From Pelodera strongyloides (Eukaryota; Nematoda; Chromadorea; Rhabditida; Rhabditidae): DNA of 64,000 nt. The position numbers and the translations under genes were made by a program. Shown here piece by piece: positions 1 through 12,100 of this stretch (position 1 is the stretch's first letter; each line of letters begins with the position of its first letter). Location: the NCBI GenBank assembly GCA_036852015.1, contig JAANDG010000182.1, positions 124,001 to 188,000 on the forward strand. The letters run 5' to 3'. The notes below the pieces were generated by a model. The model was not told where the DNA came from. It searched no databases and saw only the letters and a list, made by a program, of their open reading frames with translations.

Positions 1-821
1 CAAAATGAGAACCCATGTAGTCGAAACTCGAAATCAACCAAATATTGTTGTGCAAGAAAAAGTTCAAAGTGGCGTTTCTGACGTTTCTGACTTTTCCCGG
101 GCACTTTTTGATTCTTGAGTTTGACGTGCTTGTAGAAGAAAACAAAACGGAAACATTTCTGGCCGCCTTTCCGTGGCACATGTTGCCATTACTAATGACA
201 TGAATGTGATTAATGGCCAATAGGTCTAGGTTTATTATGATGTAAAACATATTTTCAGGGATATCTCGCAACTAAAACAAAAACTTGATCCCTTTTCGAT
301 CCTTGCACCTGGCAAAAGTTGAAGCTTGAACAAATAAAGCATACGAGATGTTTTAAACAAATGATGTACGGTTGAAGTACTGTTGCTTACCGTATGTGCA
401 TACCACCCTGTGTTGATACTTGATAGTTTGAGTATAGATAGGTATATGAAGTCATGTTTTTCACCGAAAGACTGCGTGAGTGATTCTATGACTAAATCTT
501 GTTGGGCAAGAAAAGTTTCAAAATGAAATATTTTATGGAAATTATAAACATGAAACCATGAAAGTACAAAACATAACTGGCACAATGAACATATTGACAA
601 ACGTGACAAAAATAAAGTAAATATAAAGATACTGTCATATGTTCGATTATAGTTTATATGTATTTCATAACCTGTATAGGTAAAAGTGTGTGCAAGAGTT
701 CGAAAGATTAGCTAACACCGGGTAGGCTTACTCAAATCAGGAAAGGTGTATGTAATACATTTATTCAGCGTAGTGACACTTCACACTTACGAACGCAGTC
801 ATGGATACAGGGGGGGGGGGT

Positions 822-855
<34 letters not shown>

Positions 856-1072
856 TACAGACATACTTCCTATACATTTTTTAATGAATCTACTGTAACA
901 AAACAATATCAAGAAAGGGAGAGTCGCTTAAGCCATTAATAGTTCAAATCCACATATTATGTATGATGTAAAAAAAATCTGGACCTATAATAATGTCTAC
1001 CCGGTGAAAATGAAATTTCCACAAAGCTCAGATCTGACCCCGCACCCCACAAACTACGATATCTGGGTGGTC
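1..1072. other. Intergenic, no gene recognised
   Basis: Lies downstream of the minus-strand receptor gene. No exon-like stretch with splice signals was seen on either strand. The only notable content is a long G homopolymer, listed separately. Confidence 0.5.
811..854. repeat. 44-nt poly-G tract
   Basis: Forty-four bases that are all G except one T at 821. Uninterrupted G runs of this length are prone to G-quadruplex formation and to sequencing or assembly slippage, so the exact length should be treated with caution. Confidence 0.9.
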
Positions 1073-1256
1073 GTAAAGCGGTATTGTACATGGTTTGTGA
1101 GAAGTATCCTAGACTTAGACATCTGCATTCACATGTGTTGTATGCAATCTGTGAAATTCGGCTGGTTCAGAAGGGCAGAGAAAATTTGCATACAATGCAT
1201 GAGACTGCGGTTATAAAGGATCCATTTCGCATACCACGTGTATTACCACTTTAAAG
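1073..1256. mobile_element. Palindromic MITE, AAAGCGGTAT family
   Basis: Begins GTAAAGCGGTATTGTACATG and ends with the inverted form, ATACCACGTGTATTACCACTTTAAAG. It is about 184 bp with no coding capacity. The same terminal sequence recurs more than ten times in this window, so this is a non-autonomous inverted-repeat family. The element stops just before the last exon of the receptor gene. Confidence 0.75.
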
Positions 1257-1277
1257 ATACTTCGCTGAGTGAAATAA

Positions 1278-1437
1278 TTACAAAAGTGTCCTGCTTTCGG
1301 GGGCGATTCCATTTCCATTCAACTGCCATATAAGGGGAGATTCTCTTTGCTTCCGTTTGCACAGTTGAGAGCAGAGAGTTCTTCTGAAATAAAAGAAAGA
1401 AATAGGGATGTTAAAGCGGTATAACAAAAAGTTTTTG

Positions 1438-1479
<42 letters not shown>

Positions 1480-4345
1480 ATAAAAACTTGCATGTGAGAA
1501 ATAAAAAAATAATACAAAAAACATATGAGTCTCCAGCATATGCTTCAAAAACCGGCCTTAATATACCTCTTTAAATGCTTAAATCCAAAGATAAATGGAT
1601 CTGGGAGCGATGTTACGCCACGAGACACGGGTACATCTTGGTGTATCTACGCACCCAAAGCCGACACCCTCGAAGCGCGGTACACAGGCGAGCCACGACG
1701 GCACAAACATGGCATGGCAAGCACGAGAAATTTTGTCGGCGCACATGTGGCGCACTCCTGGCACACCAACAGCCCACAAAAAAAACTAGAACCTACCTAA
1801 ATGAAGCGCCAAAACAAAGATAACAAAAGAAATTTGCGGTTGCGTTGATGACGACGAGCAAATTGGACAAGTCGACCAGGTAGACAAGAAGGTCGCCCAG
1901 CTGAAACACAAAAGAGTACTTATCTAGAACACAGGAAAACGAAATAATTGCTGAAACCACAGAAAACCGTCGTTGGTCTGTCACCAAATGGTTTTTACCG
2001 AAAAAACCATCTTGTGACTGTTTCGTGACTGGTTCGTGACCATTTGGTGACCAGTCGATGGCGGTTTTTGATGAAACTTGGCCACGACTTGGTCACGAAG
2101 TGGCCACCAAATGGGTTCGCCTATGTCCTATGAAGCAGGTGAGCAAACTAGGATATATATATATTGAACAAAAATACGGATAGGAAGCTAAAGTTTCCTA
2201 TCAAGTCCTATCAAGACAAAGTGGTTATTACAATGCCAACCAGTTGCGGACTGTGGTTTTGTAGAAAAGTAATACATACGGTAAGCAGAATATGTATATG
2301 TGAAACAAATTGTCAGTTATCCATAATGCGAGTACAGTAGGACATATACATATAATGTACTTTATTCCCCCCTCCCCCATCGAGCAATAAGATGGGAGTG
2401 TCGGTCTACGTAATTACGGATAAATATTCGACGTACCTTATCGTGAAAGATGAGTTCCAGGAAATTGACGAGAAGTGCAGTAAAATTGCAGAAAATGAAG
2501 AAGAAAACTACCAATATTAAACTGACAGTATCGGATTCTTCATCTAAATTTGACACCTTCTAGGATGTAGTTCGCAACTCTGCTTATGATCGTTTTCGCT
2601 TTTAAATAGAAAACATCCCATTATCGCCTTCAGTTGCAGAGCATGATACCGTATTTACTAGAAATAACGGAGCGAAATTGCTGTGCGATGGTGTAGCAGT
2701 GGATTATGTGCGGACGCCGCAGCACCAACCCTTTAAAAAATGCTTTAAGTTTAGCAAGAGAAAGTAAGAGTACCTGATTCCGAAGTTTTAGTGACAACAG
2801 TGTAAACCACACAAATGTTGAGCAAAATGAGAAGCAAAAGAGGTCCAACGGCCAGAAATGTGGTGTACATATACGTGTAGTATATTGTATAATATGCGGG
2901 ATCCCTTCTGATTTCGGTTGGGCAGATCTGCCATCCTGGAGCACCGGCTGGGCTTATGCAGGCGACCTGCAAGATGTTATGTCATCGATGTTCTAATCTT
3001 TCAAGGGATGGGGTCGCCCCCCATATTTTTAACGTCCTCTCTATTCTCGATATAATAGGTTAAAGTTAGAAGGACAAAGCTTTTTTAAAACAAAAATAAC
3101 CAGGAAGAAACTATGTCAACAACATAAAACATGTTTCTGAAAGTACTCATTCATGGATGTATAAGTTCTGTATAACTTATTGTTAGATATCAAAAATTAA
3201 TTCGTGGAAAGGTAGTAACAGCGACACATAACGGAAAGTAACGACATAAACCAACCTTTTCTATTTCAAATGCGTGTGGTATATTATACAATAAGCAGAA
3301 CACCATAATGCATAATACGGTGACTTTTGCCCTTCTGAAATATGAAAGAAGATTTGGAGATGCTAAGTGATGATAAGTGATTCAGTATCAGTTTCTGTGT
3401 GATTCTCGATTATATTGCAGTTGTCCAGTATACTCTTTCATAGGAAAAAGAACCCATTTGGCGACGGGTCCCGAATTCGTGGGCCAAACCATTTGGTGAC
3501 CACTTGCACTTGAGGTACAAGTTTTCGCAAAACCTTCCTCAACTTATCACCACATGGTCATTGTGTGGTCACCAAATGGTCGGTGAAAAATCCTCAATAC
3601 TGCTTTAAAATGAGACACACCTTGGTGTACAGTATAACTGCTTGACACTTGATGGAAGTACTACTGTGATAAAACAGTCTACGGCTGCCGCAACACAAAA
3701 ATAAACAGAGGAGGTTTGGAATACGGCGGCTAATGGAAAAACCACGGGCGCACCAGTAACATACATCCAGGCAAGCACTGAAATATCTTATTATATAAAA
3801 TTGGAATTTTTGTATGTCTGTATGTTGTACTTTACGCTCTAGAATTCAGTGGTTCAGTGGTTTATGCCTAGTACTACTAAATAACCAAGATAACGCAACT
3901 CACATGGGTAATTATGGTGCCTCCACGCTTCCAAAACAAACAGGAACATTGCCGTGATAATTAACCAAAAGTCGGAGGCTGCTAGCGCCGCTAGGTAAAT
4001 TGAAATAGAGCATGTTCGTTGTTCCCTTGAAAGATAAACACGAATGACGAGAACATTCCCGAACAGCCCGATCACTCCCACTGCAGCCAGAAGCAGACCC
4101 GACACGGCGAAGTTGTACACCTGAAGGGGACTTGAAAGCGGTATTGTGCGTGGTTTATGCAACGTATAGTGCACAATTGAGTTTACATGTATTATATGCA
4201 GTTATGCACAGCCGCGGATGCCTAAAGTTAACTTTCCATGTCATTAATATAATTTCCTTACCTGATAATCAGGGTCTGTGGAACCAAGGCATGCATTACA
4301 GTAACTCATAGGATCTTCAGGATCCAAATACCGATATTCCGTCAT
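1278..4345 (-). CDS. FMRFamide-type neuropeptide GPCR, 348 aa, eight exons
   Basis: Class A seven-helix receptor of the FMRFamide/myosuppressin-receptor type, expected at the plasma membrane with a neuropeptide ligand. Exons on the minus strand: 4345-4262, 4120-3904, 3777-3621, 3334-3256, 2966-2774, 2543-2437, 1900-1797, 1383-1278. All introns are GT-AG and the phases close to 349 codons including the stop. TM1 is about residues 30-58 with GNVL. TM3 is at 104-130, followed by VDCF at 133-136 where DRY is usual. TM4 ends YNIPHAFE, a pattern of this subfamily. TM7 carries NATANFFCY in place of NPxxY, followed by CFGASFRRTLC. The start codon lies 7 nt after a ttttcag acceptor, suggesting a spliced leader. 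Which C. elegans frpr or dmsr gene is closest cannot be told here. The fold is certain; the ligand is inferred from the family. Confidence 0.9.
1438..1477. repeat. 40-nt poly-A run inside receptor intron 7
   Basis: Forty consecutive A on the plus strand, read as T on the coding strand, within the intron between exons 1797 and 1383. It lies about 55 bases upstream of the last acceptor, so it may act as a distant pyrimidine tract. Length is probably unstable. Confidence 0.85.
1978..2115. mobile_element. Foldback repeat, CCATTTGGTGACC family
   Basis: The core ACCATTTGGTGACCAGTCG is surrounded by inverted copies: CACCAAATGG near both edges and a closing ACCAAATGGGTTCG. It lies in receptor intron 6. 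Relatives occur at 3452-3590 and 38400-38515, with shorter traces near 54770 and 55720. Confidence 0.6.
3452..3590. mobile_element. Foldback repeat, CCATTTGGTGACC family, second copy
   Basis: Starts AACCCATTTGGCGACGGG and ends GGTCACCAAATGGTCGGTG, about 139 bp, with an internal AACCATTTGGTGACCACTTG. It sits in receptor intron 3. Presence in two introns of one gene suggests a family active in this genome. Confidence 0.6.
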
Positions 4346-4924
4346 TTTTTATCTGAAAACGTTTATCAATACTACAAATATAGCTTGAATACAGGATAGA
4401 TAGTAAATGATTAATAAAGATATCATAAACAGAAAAGGTTCAAGCCTTCAAGTGAACTCAAGACTCTCAAGAGTAAAATAAGAACAACATCGGTATACGG
4501 TAGTCATAAAAGCATAAGTGCAAAATTATTGATCGCATAAAATTACGAGTCGGAACAAATGGCGATGTAAGGATGTACTGTAGTATAATATTTTATTGTT
4601 TTTTTTTTGTCATCTTGATTGTTTTTTTTGTCATATTGATATTAGTTTTAGTTTTATTGTATAGGATTGATAGAAATTGAATACAAAAAAGCGGCGGGTG
4701 AAAAACTACGCTCGAGTACTATAGACGATGCAGACACGCGCGTTTAATAGCAAACAAGGTGTAGTTTGTAGTTTTGATTTTTTTGAAAAAAAAATCGTGT
4801 TGCAATTTCCTTTTTGTGTAATTTGCTTTCCCTCTTTGTTGTTGTTGTTGTTTTGTCATTTTAGTTATTGGTCCAGTTAGAGCAGAACCAAAAGACTATG
4901 GCTTTCTAAAATGTGTACATCGTG
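4346..4924. other. Intergenic, upstream of the receptor gene
   Basis: AT-rich DNA with T runs and (GTT)n. The only functional signal seen is the ttttcag acceptor at 4353-4359, just upstream of the receptor start codon. Nothing coding was recognised. Confidence 0.5.
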
Positions 4925-5297
4925 GCCTTGACGAACTACGACTGAACACAATTTCTTGACGAACTACGACGCGTCGTGGCTCACTGGCAAAGTTCTCGTC
5001 TCTCACCCATACGACCCGGGTTCGAATCCCGCCCAGTGCTATCATCTTGCAAACATGCCACGGCGTCGGGAATAAAGTTAAGGCGCTCCCCTTGCCTAGC
5101 CTTAGGACGGACCTTTCGCTCTGTATTATCTTCTGTGCCGTCTTCTACCGTCTACACTCTATGGGACACATCGGCTAAGAGACACCTCCATGGGTTGGAG
5201 CTAAAAATGAAGATCCCCGACTTCGAGAGCAAACGGGACCCTGGTTTCTACATGCTTAAGTCTATGTGTGATGATCGTAAGTCTGAATAAAGTGGTA
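4925..5297 (+). mobile_element. tRNA-derived SINE
   Basis: The head at about 4973-5040 resembles a tRNA gene. It has an imperfect A box (TGGCTCACTGG) and a perfect B box (GGTTCGAATCC), the two internal RNA polymerase III promoter elements. An unrelated body follows, up to a tail ending GAATAAAGTGGT. The last about 65 bases reappear inverted at 57174-57237, which confirms dispersal. A 15-nt duplication TTGACGAACTACGAC sits just upstream (about 4928 and 4956). A through-reading frame across the body looks incidental. Confidence 0.7.
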
Positions 5298-5347
5298 TTC
5301 ACATTTTTCATTTTTTATTTTTTCAGGTAACGTTTTATGAAGCGCGA

Positions 5348-5828
5348 ATGCAGCCGACAACCTCTACTGATTCACAGACAGTATTAGGATCCAAATTAGA
5401 GGTCTTAATTTTTATTTGTTGTTGGAATGTCGTTGTATGTTGCACAATGAATGTGTGAATTGTGAATATATGTACAGGTCGTTTGAATGAGTGCGATTGT
5501 GGTATTCATGCGCAATTTACGATTACTATTTTAGAAAGACGTCATTGGCGTTCTGAAGGGCATCGTCGCCCGTGTCTGCAAAGGGCATCTCGACGTCAGT
5601 CGCAACCGTGGCCATCCCGGGGTAAGACGTCATTTTTGGGTTACGTCTTAGTCTTATGCCGTTATGTTATACTATGGTATAATTCACTAAATTTCAAGCG
5701 ACTTCTTCTAATCATTCTGTAATGCTTAGGAAGACGAGATCGCAAAGAAACGTAAGCGCCAAGAAGATCCCGAAGAGGAATATTTCCCTATGAATACAAT
5801 CAGCACAGTGATCAATGGTCAGTTTTAG
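5348..5828 (+). CDS. Candidate small three-exon gene, 79 aa, unknown function
   Basis: Proposed exons 5348-5401, 5535-5621 and 5730-5828 give 240 nt in phase. The protein starts MQPTTSTDS and continues KDVIGVLKGIVARVC. A basic patch, AKKRKRQEDPEEE, resembles a nuclear localisation signal, and the frame ends VINGQF before TAG. A tttttcag acceptor at 5326, right after the SINE tail, could be a trans-splice or exon 1 acceptor. The donor of exon 1 (GTCTTA) is poor, so exon 1 is doubtful; exons 2 and 3 have good GTAAGA and TTAG signals. No family is recognised. It could be the 3' end of a larger gene or the remains of one. Confidence 0.4.
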
Positions 5829-8800
5829 TCTGTTCTTTTCCAATCCTGCTCCGAACTTTGGCAAATTAATCAGAAAAGGGAAGTAAATGCTAATGGAGTA
5901 ATGAGTGAAATAGGAAATTAAGCTGAGTTGCTAAGTCGAGTTGTAGACAGACAAATAAATAATTCCTGCGTGATACTTGATAATGTTCCATGCCTGCCTA
6001 CGTTCTCTCTGCCTATGCGCATGATTATAATTCTTCATTATTATTATTATTATTATTGTCACGTCAGAAAGGCTTAATTTCTCAATTATAATATGCTGGA
6101 TTTGTTTTTGAGGCGAAGACGATTGAATTATTGTAATTCCTTATTAGCTAGCGAGCGAACAATTTTGTTTCGAATAAGCGAATATAAAACGTACTGTCCT
6201 GTTCGGTATAATCTAAAATAATTAACGCATAGTGCAAGTAATCTAAGGTTAATTTAGATGCGCATTGGAAAGGGCCTTCTGTCCTTTCTTGTTATAGACA
6301 TTGCTTAAGATTCTGAATAATTTTATGTGTAGTGCGGTAGGGCAGTTAATGTGCCTTTTTTTTTTTTTTTCCAAAGAAAATGGAGTTTCCTTCCTATTGC
6401 TTGCGTACATAATAAAATGAACAAAAAGGCGTTGACCCACCAGAGTGATGTAATACATAGAAATAAAAGCGTGTGCGAATAATGCTTGACAACCGAATAT
6501 ACGTAAGAGAGTCTTTAAGGAAAGTAATGACCCTTTTTCTTTGTTAGAAACTAAAATAATAATAACAAAAAAGAGAGAGTGAGACGTGAGACAGATAATT
6601 TTGTTTCTCGGTTATAGCTCTGCTCTTAGTCATGTCGTGATCTACCATCTACCTGATTGTGTATTACTGTTTTTTTTTACTAACTGTAAAGACCGTACAT
6701 GTACATGTCTGCCTTATTTTGACAGAATTCCTTATATCTTATATAATACTTATAATGACTTAGAATGTTCTCACTAGGTTCTCGAACTTTCGATATGCTT
6801 GGTTTGTGTGCGCGTGAAAACTCGAGGTAAACGACGTGCTTGAATGCAAATTATATCCCGTCGTTTTCTTTTTCTGAGGAACTCAAAGCCTCGCTCTTCT
6901 CATGATAACTTTCAAGAGGTAGGGGCCCCGTTCCACAATCACCCATACGCTACGAGCTAAGGGTATTTTGTTGAGAAGTGAAATTCATGAACCAAGCAAA
7001 AGTATATGAGATCTTTGGATTTGGAGTTGAGCAAACTTGTTGATTTTTTAATATGTAACTGGGGGGAAAGTATGTGAAGTGAAACAAGGAGCTACATTTT
7101 TTGTTTGTTATTCCAACTATTCTATATTTAGATTGCTTGTTTCGTTAGTTACTAATAGTTAATACGCGAAAAATGTATACGACAAAGTACCCAGTTCCAG
7201 TTTATTATGTATAGAGTTTATGTCGATTGTGTCTTTATTAGTGTTAGTGGTTATATTTCTATGTTATATTTGTTACGTAAAACTAAGATATAGTTTCTGA
7301 TGTTCTCGAAATACTCAATGGTAATTGGGCTTCGAAATGAAAAATGATGTTTTGGGGGCATAGCCGTTTTTGGTTTTATTCTCAACAAGTATTGAATTCT
7401 CAACAAAGCACATTCTTCTGCATAAAAAATGAACGAAACTGAAACAAGAGATTTGTGGGAGACTCTGTGATGACTCGCCGGGTGCATTTTGAATAAAAAC
7501 ATTAAACGGGTTTTCTTGCTTTACTTTGGAACAGCTATATCAAATCGCATATATCCTTGCATTTGAATGTTTATAATCTATGAACCAGAGGACAACGTAA
7601 AAATGAAACACAAACGAAAAAATGGTGAAAATGACAGGGAGTTATGGATATTAAGTTTAGTGAACAAAAATGAATACAACAAACATTTATAAAAAAAAGT
7701 AAGTAAGTTTCATTAGTGTCATGAACGAAAGGCGTTATTTGTGGTGTGGCGAAAAGAGTCTCACTTTAGTATTTAGTTTTAGTGTGGATCGAATCATTAA
7801 AAGTCCACCTAAAGGTGTGTGTTTCGTGTGTCTCGCTTGGTTTTAGGGATCTCTGAGCTCCCCTGGGAAATGTATGTCTTTGTGAAAGATACATGTCATT
7901 TTTTTACGAATATGAAAAAAACGGCCATCAGTGAAAATATGTACTTTCGATCAACGTCGTTCGATTATGTATAGACCAGTTGCCAGTCGCGCTATCGCGC
8001 GCCTTTTGGAGCTCGACTCAAGTGTCGTGAATATGACACTGACAATGAGATGCGCTTTTGTTGTTTTATGGTTTGTGTGGTATGATGACTGGGAACGAAG
8101 CACATATATACAACTGTCGCAGTGTCGCTAGGTATTAGATTAGGGATATATGCGTTTTAGGTATTCTTCCCTTGTGTTAGTTGCTAACGTCTTCCTTGGC
8201 GCCAAAGATTACAATTACACGCGTCTAGTTTAAGCTCTTGTCCGTCTCTTGTCGCGTTTTTTCACTACTTTGATTCTGCGTGGAATTAGCCGCAGTCCAT
8301 GAAACGCAGAAAATAGAAATTGCAAACGAAACGAAGTGAACGCTTTGCTGGAGACTGGAGGAAATAAATTATTTTCTTCCGTAAAGGAGTTGTAGTTTGG
8401 GAACGGCACTTAGTGCTAAGCACCTAATAGTTAACCAGCGAAAAGGCATACCCAGGCTATAATTTCCATGCGGAATTTCGGAGATGGTCGCTTAGTTGAG
8501 AGTCGAACCGTAAATTACCACTCATACGTTTCACCCAAATCTATATATTTGCATTTGCCTCCGGAGATGGTCAAAGCCAATCCGGAGATGGTTGATGCGT
8601 AATTTTACGCATAGATTTATAGCCTGGGCATACCGTACTTTATAAATTAACTAGCCTCTTTCTATTGCAGTACCTATGATAAAAAAACAGTAGTCAATAA
8701 TATAATATTACATAATGGTCAGATTCGCAATGTGAATGGGGGTGGTACGTTTGTAACAGTGGAACGTGCATCATTTATGGAATAACAGGCACCAGGGAGT

Positions 8801-8949
8801 AGAGTTTTTGGTTCCCCCAAAGAACGTCCACAATTGGAAAACATACTCATAATATCTATCTCGTTTTGGAGACCGGAGGCCACAATTCAACGTTTGGCCC
8901 GTGGCCGGCAGCAAGACACCGCTGCAGCAAAGCCAATTTCCCTTCTCAG
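5829..8949. other. Long stretch without a recognised gene
   Basis: AT-rich, with an (ATT)n tract near 6035-6057 and short homopolymers. Open frames here are short and lack splice context or family motifs. The segments TCCGGAGATGG near 8561 and 8580 are a local duplication. Nothing functional can be supported. Confidence 0.5.
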
Positions 8950-9122
8950 AACTTGAGAGGCGAGGACTACGCGATAGAGAAGGAGAGAAGAGAAGAATAG
9001 AAATTCTGGGTGTTGAATCTAGTGGAACAGAGGAAATGACCTGGATCTTGACGGAAAGAAAACCAACCATTTTCTTCCTCATTGATGAAATAGCTGAAGC
9101 AGATGATGTCAATTTCACATAA
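8950..9122 (+). CDS. Possible terminal exon of an unidentified gene
   Basis: After a cccttctcag acceptor, a frame of 57 codons runs to TAA. It is rich in charged residues, with SELERRGLRDREGEKRRIE near the start and FFLIDEIAEADDVNFT at the end. The frame stays open upstream to 8853 without an ATG. Composition looks coding, with balanced acidic and basic residues, but no upstream exon or family match was found. The antisense frame is open as well, which weakens the case. Confidence 0.3.
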
Positions 9123-12100
9123 ACATGCAGAAAACGAAAACTAGGAAGAATGCAATTTGATTAAGGAGTGGGTGTCTGCTCGCGACTCTCGTGGACTATA
9201 GCAGTAACGGTGTTGCGCAATAAATAGACAATAGGTGTTGACGTCGTTTTAAACAACCACAAACCTACGCTTTGAACCTACAAACAATGTTGCGTAGAGC
9301 TTGAAGCTGAATACGATACTCTGATTTTCTTATGTGTATGAATATGAATTATCGATCGACTTTTCTCTTTTCTTTCAAGCGACACCTACTTTACCTTTAA
9401 AAATGTGTTAGTACCGCAAATGGCAAATACATGAGTAATGAGTATATCTTGAAAGAGAGTACTTGCATGGTAATCAATTACGTAATGACCGAATTGGAAT
9501 GCACAACATTGCTGCTACGTGAGAACGTGAGACAATTACATTAGGACCACTGGCATTTACTTACCCCTCCTCACAGCTATTGTTGCGTAAATAAAGGAGA
9601 ATATTAAATGAAAACAAAGACAGTTAACAACATTTGTACGACTCACAAAATGAGGAAAATATTTTGAGCAATTGTTGAATTACGGTGCTCTGGCCAGCGA
9701 ATAGATTACTTTTAACTTGGTTAATTGAAGGGGATATAGTCATATAGTGCGTTTGTAATATTTCTCCGCTGTGTCTGGAGGAAATGCCCAAACTGAAGTA
9801 GATTAACTCATAACTGAACTAACAAAGAATTACAATTGAAGGTGTCCGTCACTTGGCTCCGTACTGGACGGTGTTCCGATGTGGAACAAAAGGACGTTGG
9901 ATTGGACGTCAGTTGGTGGAAGTATTTTCTTCGGAATTCTTGTCTACGCACAAACATTATGCGGTCGGTTTTTGTTTTGATACTACAGTCTTCTCATAAG
10001 TGCGCTCGCTGGGGTACCAACACACACGTACCTGACGTGCCTCTCATTCATTAGCACTTATGGATAAGGATAATGGGTAAGAGCCTGGTGGGGAACAGGG
10101 GAACTTAAATTATATTCGACAGACACATTTGTAAACAGAAACGAACGCACCTGGTGGGGAACTATAAAGAAATATTCTGGGCCCATTCGCTCATTGCGGA
10201 TTATTACCACAGACGAGTTTAGCTCGTATTTAATCCTTGGTCTTATGTATTTAAATGTCGGTTTTGATTCTTTCACTTTCTTGTCATTTTTGACGATCTT
10301 TTATTGTACAAGGGATTAGTGAAGTGACTATGACTATGATCCTCAAAAATAGAAGCATTACGCTCTATGCTCAAAGGTTGAATAACGCTTATTTCGCGTG
10401 TCTAGCTCGTCGGTTTGACAGGCTATAGTAATCTGTTGTTGGCAGATAATGTTAGCTCTTCACCTTTTTTACTGTTTAGTCGTCCATTACCCGTTAAAAA
10501 CGCATCACAATTAAAGACCAAATTTGAATCGAAAGCTCATAATCCGGGTAATAGGCATTTGGGGCATGGGGTTACTTAATCCGGCATTTGATGTTCTTCC
10601 ACAGTATTTTACAACGGTACTTCAAACGAATAAGTGTCTAAGTAATTCAGAACCAGAACACAAGTTACACAAGTGATCAAATCGACAGAAGTAATAAATA
10701 TGTATTGATATTATTATTATTATTACATATTCATGGAGATATTCCATATTCATGTGTTAGCTTGAAATGAGATAAAGAGATAATAACATGGCACCGTGTC
10801 TAAACCCATACTGTAGACGAGGGAGTGATTACTCTAGTTTATCAGACGATGACCACTGACCACATAATAATGAATGATGACATGAGGTTACGGTGGAACT
10901 TATTCGATGGGAAATAGCTTTATATCTATGAGGGGAACATCATAACGCCGGAAACCTCGCCGCCTTCTCGCCTAAAAGGTTTCCAAATTCAATTTGCACC
11001 CCTTTTATATGGTTGTGTGATGTGATGCGTCCGTACGCGATGGACCTTTTGATAGAAGAACTCAGGTGTAGGCGCTCTGATAATTAAGAGGATCGAAAGT
11101 TTTTTTTTAAAAGAATTCTTTCAAGGGATTACATATTGACGGCAAATGATCTGTTTTATCTGTAAAACTACGCAGGAAAGGAGAGTAATCTGAAATCTGA
11201 CTCTGGCTTGCTTTTCTTCTGAAATAGTTGTTCGTGGTTCCGCGGTTGCTTTTTATATTCTTATAGAAAAACTGCGGTAGATAAGAGATGTGTTTCATAT
11301 GAAGTTGTTATTTCACAGAAATAAGTTCAATGAATGAGGGGTGATTTTCTATATTTTCTAATATTACAACATTTCTTATTGCCAGCAAAAGATTCACTGA
11401 AATACTGGAATGTGGAATGTATGAAAATGGGCAGAAACAGGTAAACGATCTGTTGTTTTCTGCCCACACATCAGGCCGACTTCGGAATGATAATTAGGTC
11501 TTTTGTTACTTAATTTGGCCGGAAAAGAAGGGTATTTTTTCATTAGTCAGGCATCACTCTTTTATCCATAGTCTCTGTGTTGAACTGACGCTCACTTCTA
11601 AAATATGAAGTCTTACTCCTATGTGACGAAATAAGAATGTGTAAACAAGCAAAACTTACGTATATTTACGTATACTTACTCTTCACTAGCCTGAATACGC
11701 TTAGATATATACTTTTAATAATACACACCTGGTCAGTTAGCACAAAGAATTGGTCTTTGAAAGTTTGAAATTCTTTTTGGAAGATTTATTATTGTATCTG
11801 TAGGCATTCAATCAAGATAAGAAGAGACATGGTCCCAATACATCGTTTCTTTAAAAACATACTATAATTGGGTCGTGCTTGGGTCGCTAGAAATAGAAAT
11901 TAGTCTGATGAGTCATAGCTCATAATGAGTTTTGCAAAGCCCTCTTTCGTTTTGTAGACACACAGTTCGGTTGGTGATATGCTTTCTTCTTTAACTGTTA
12001 ACTTTTTAGTTTAATAGTTGCGAGAATCATAGCATATCATCATTGAGGCTGAGTTTTTTCTTTGGTTGCTGTATGCTAGCTGGTGTGATCTTCTTAGTCA

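Noticed and set aside
8771..9118. 115-codon open frame on the minus strand
   Set aside because: Antisense to a more coding-like plus-strand frame with an acceptor; Ser-rich from the reverse of charged codons.
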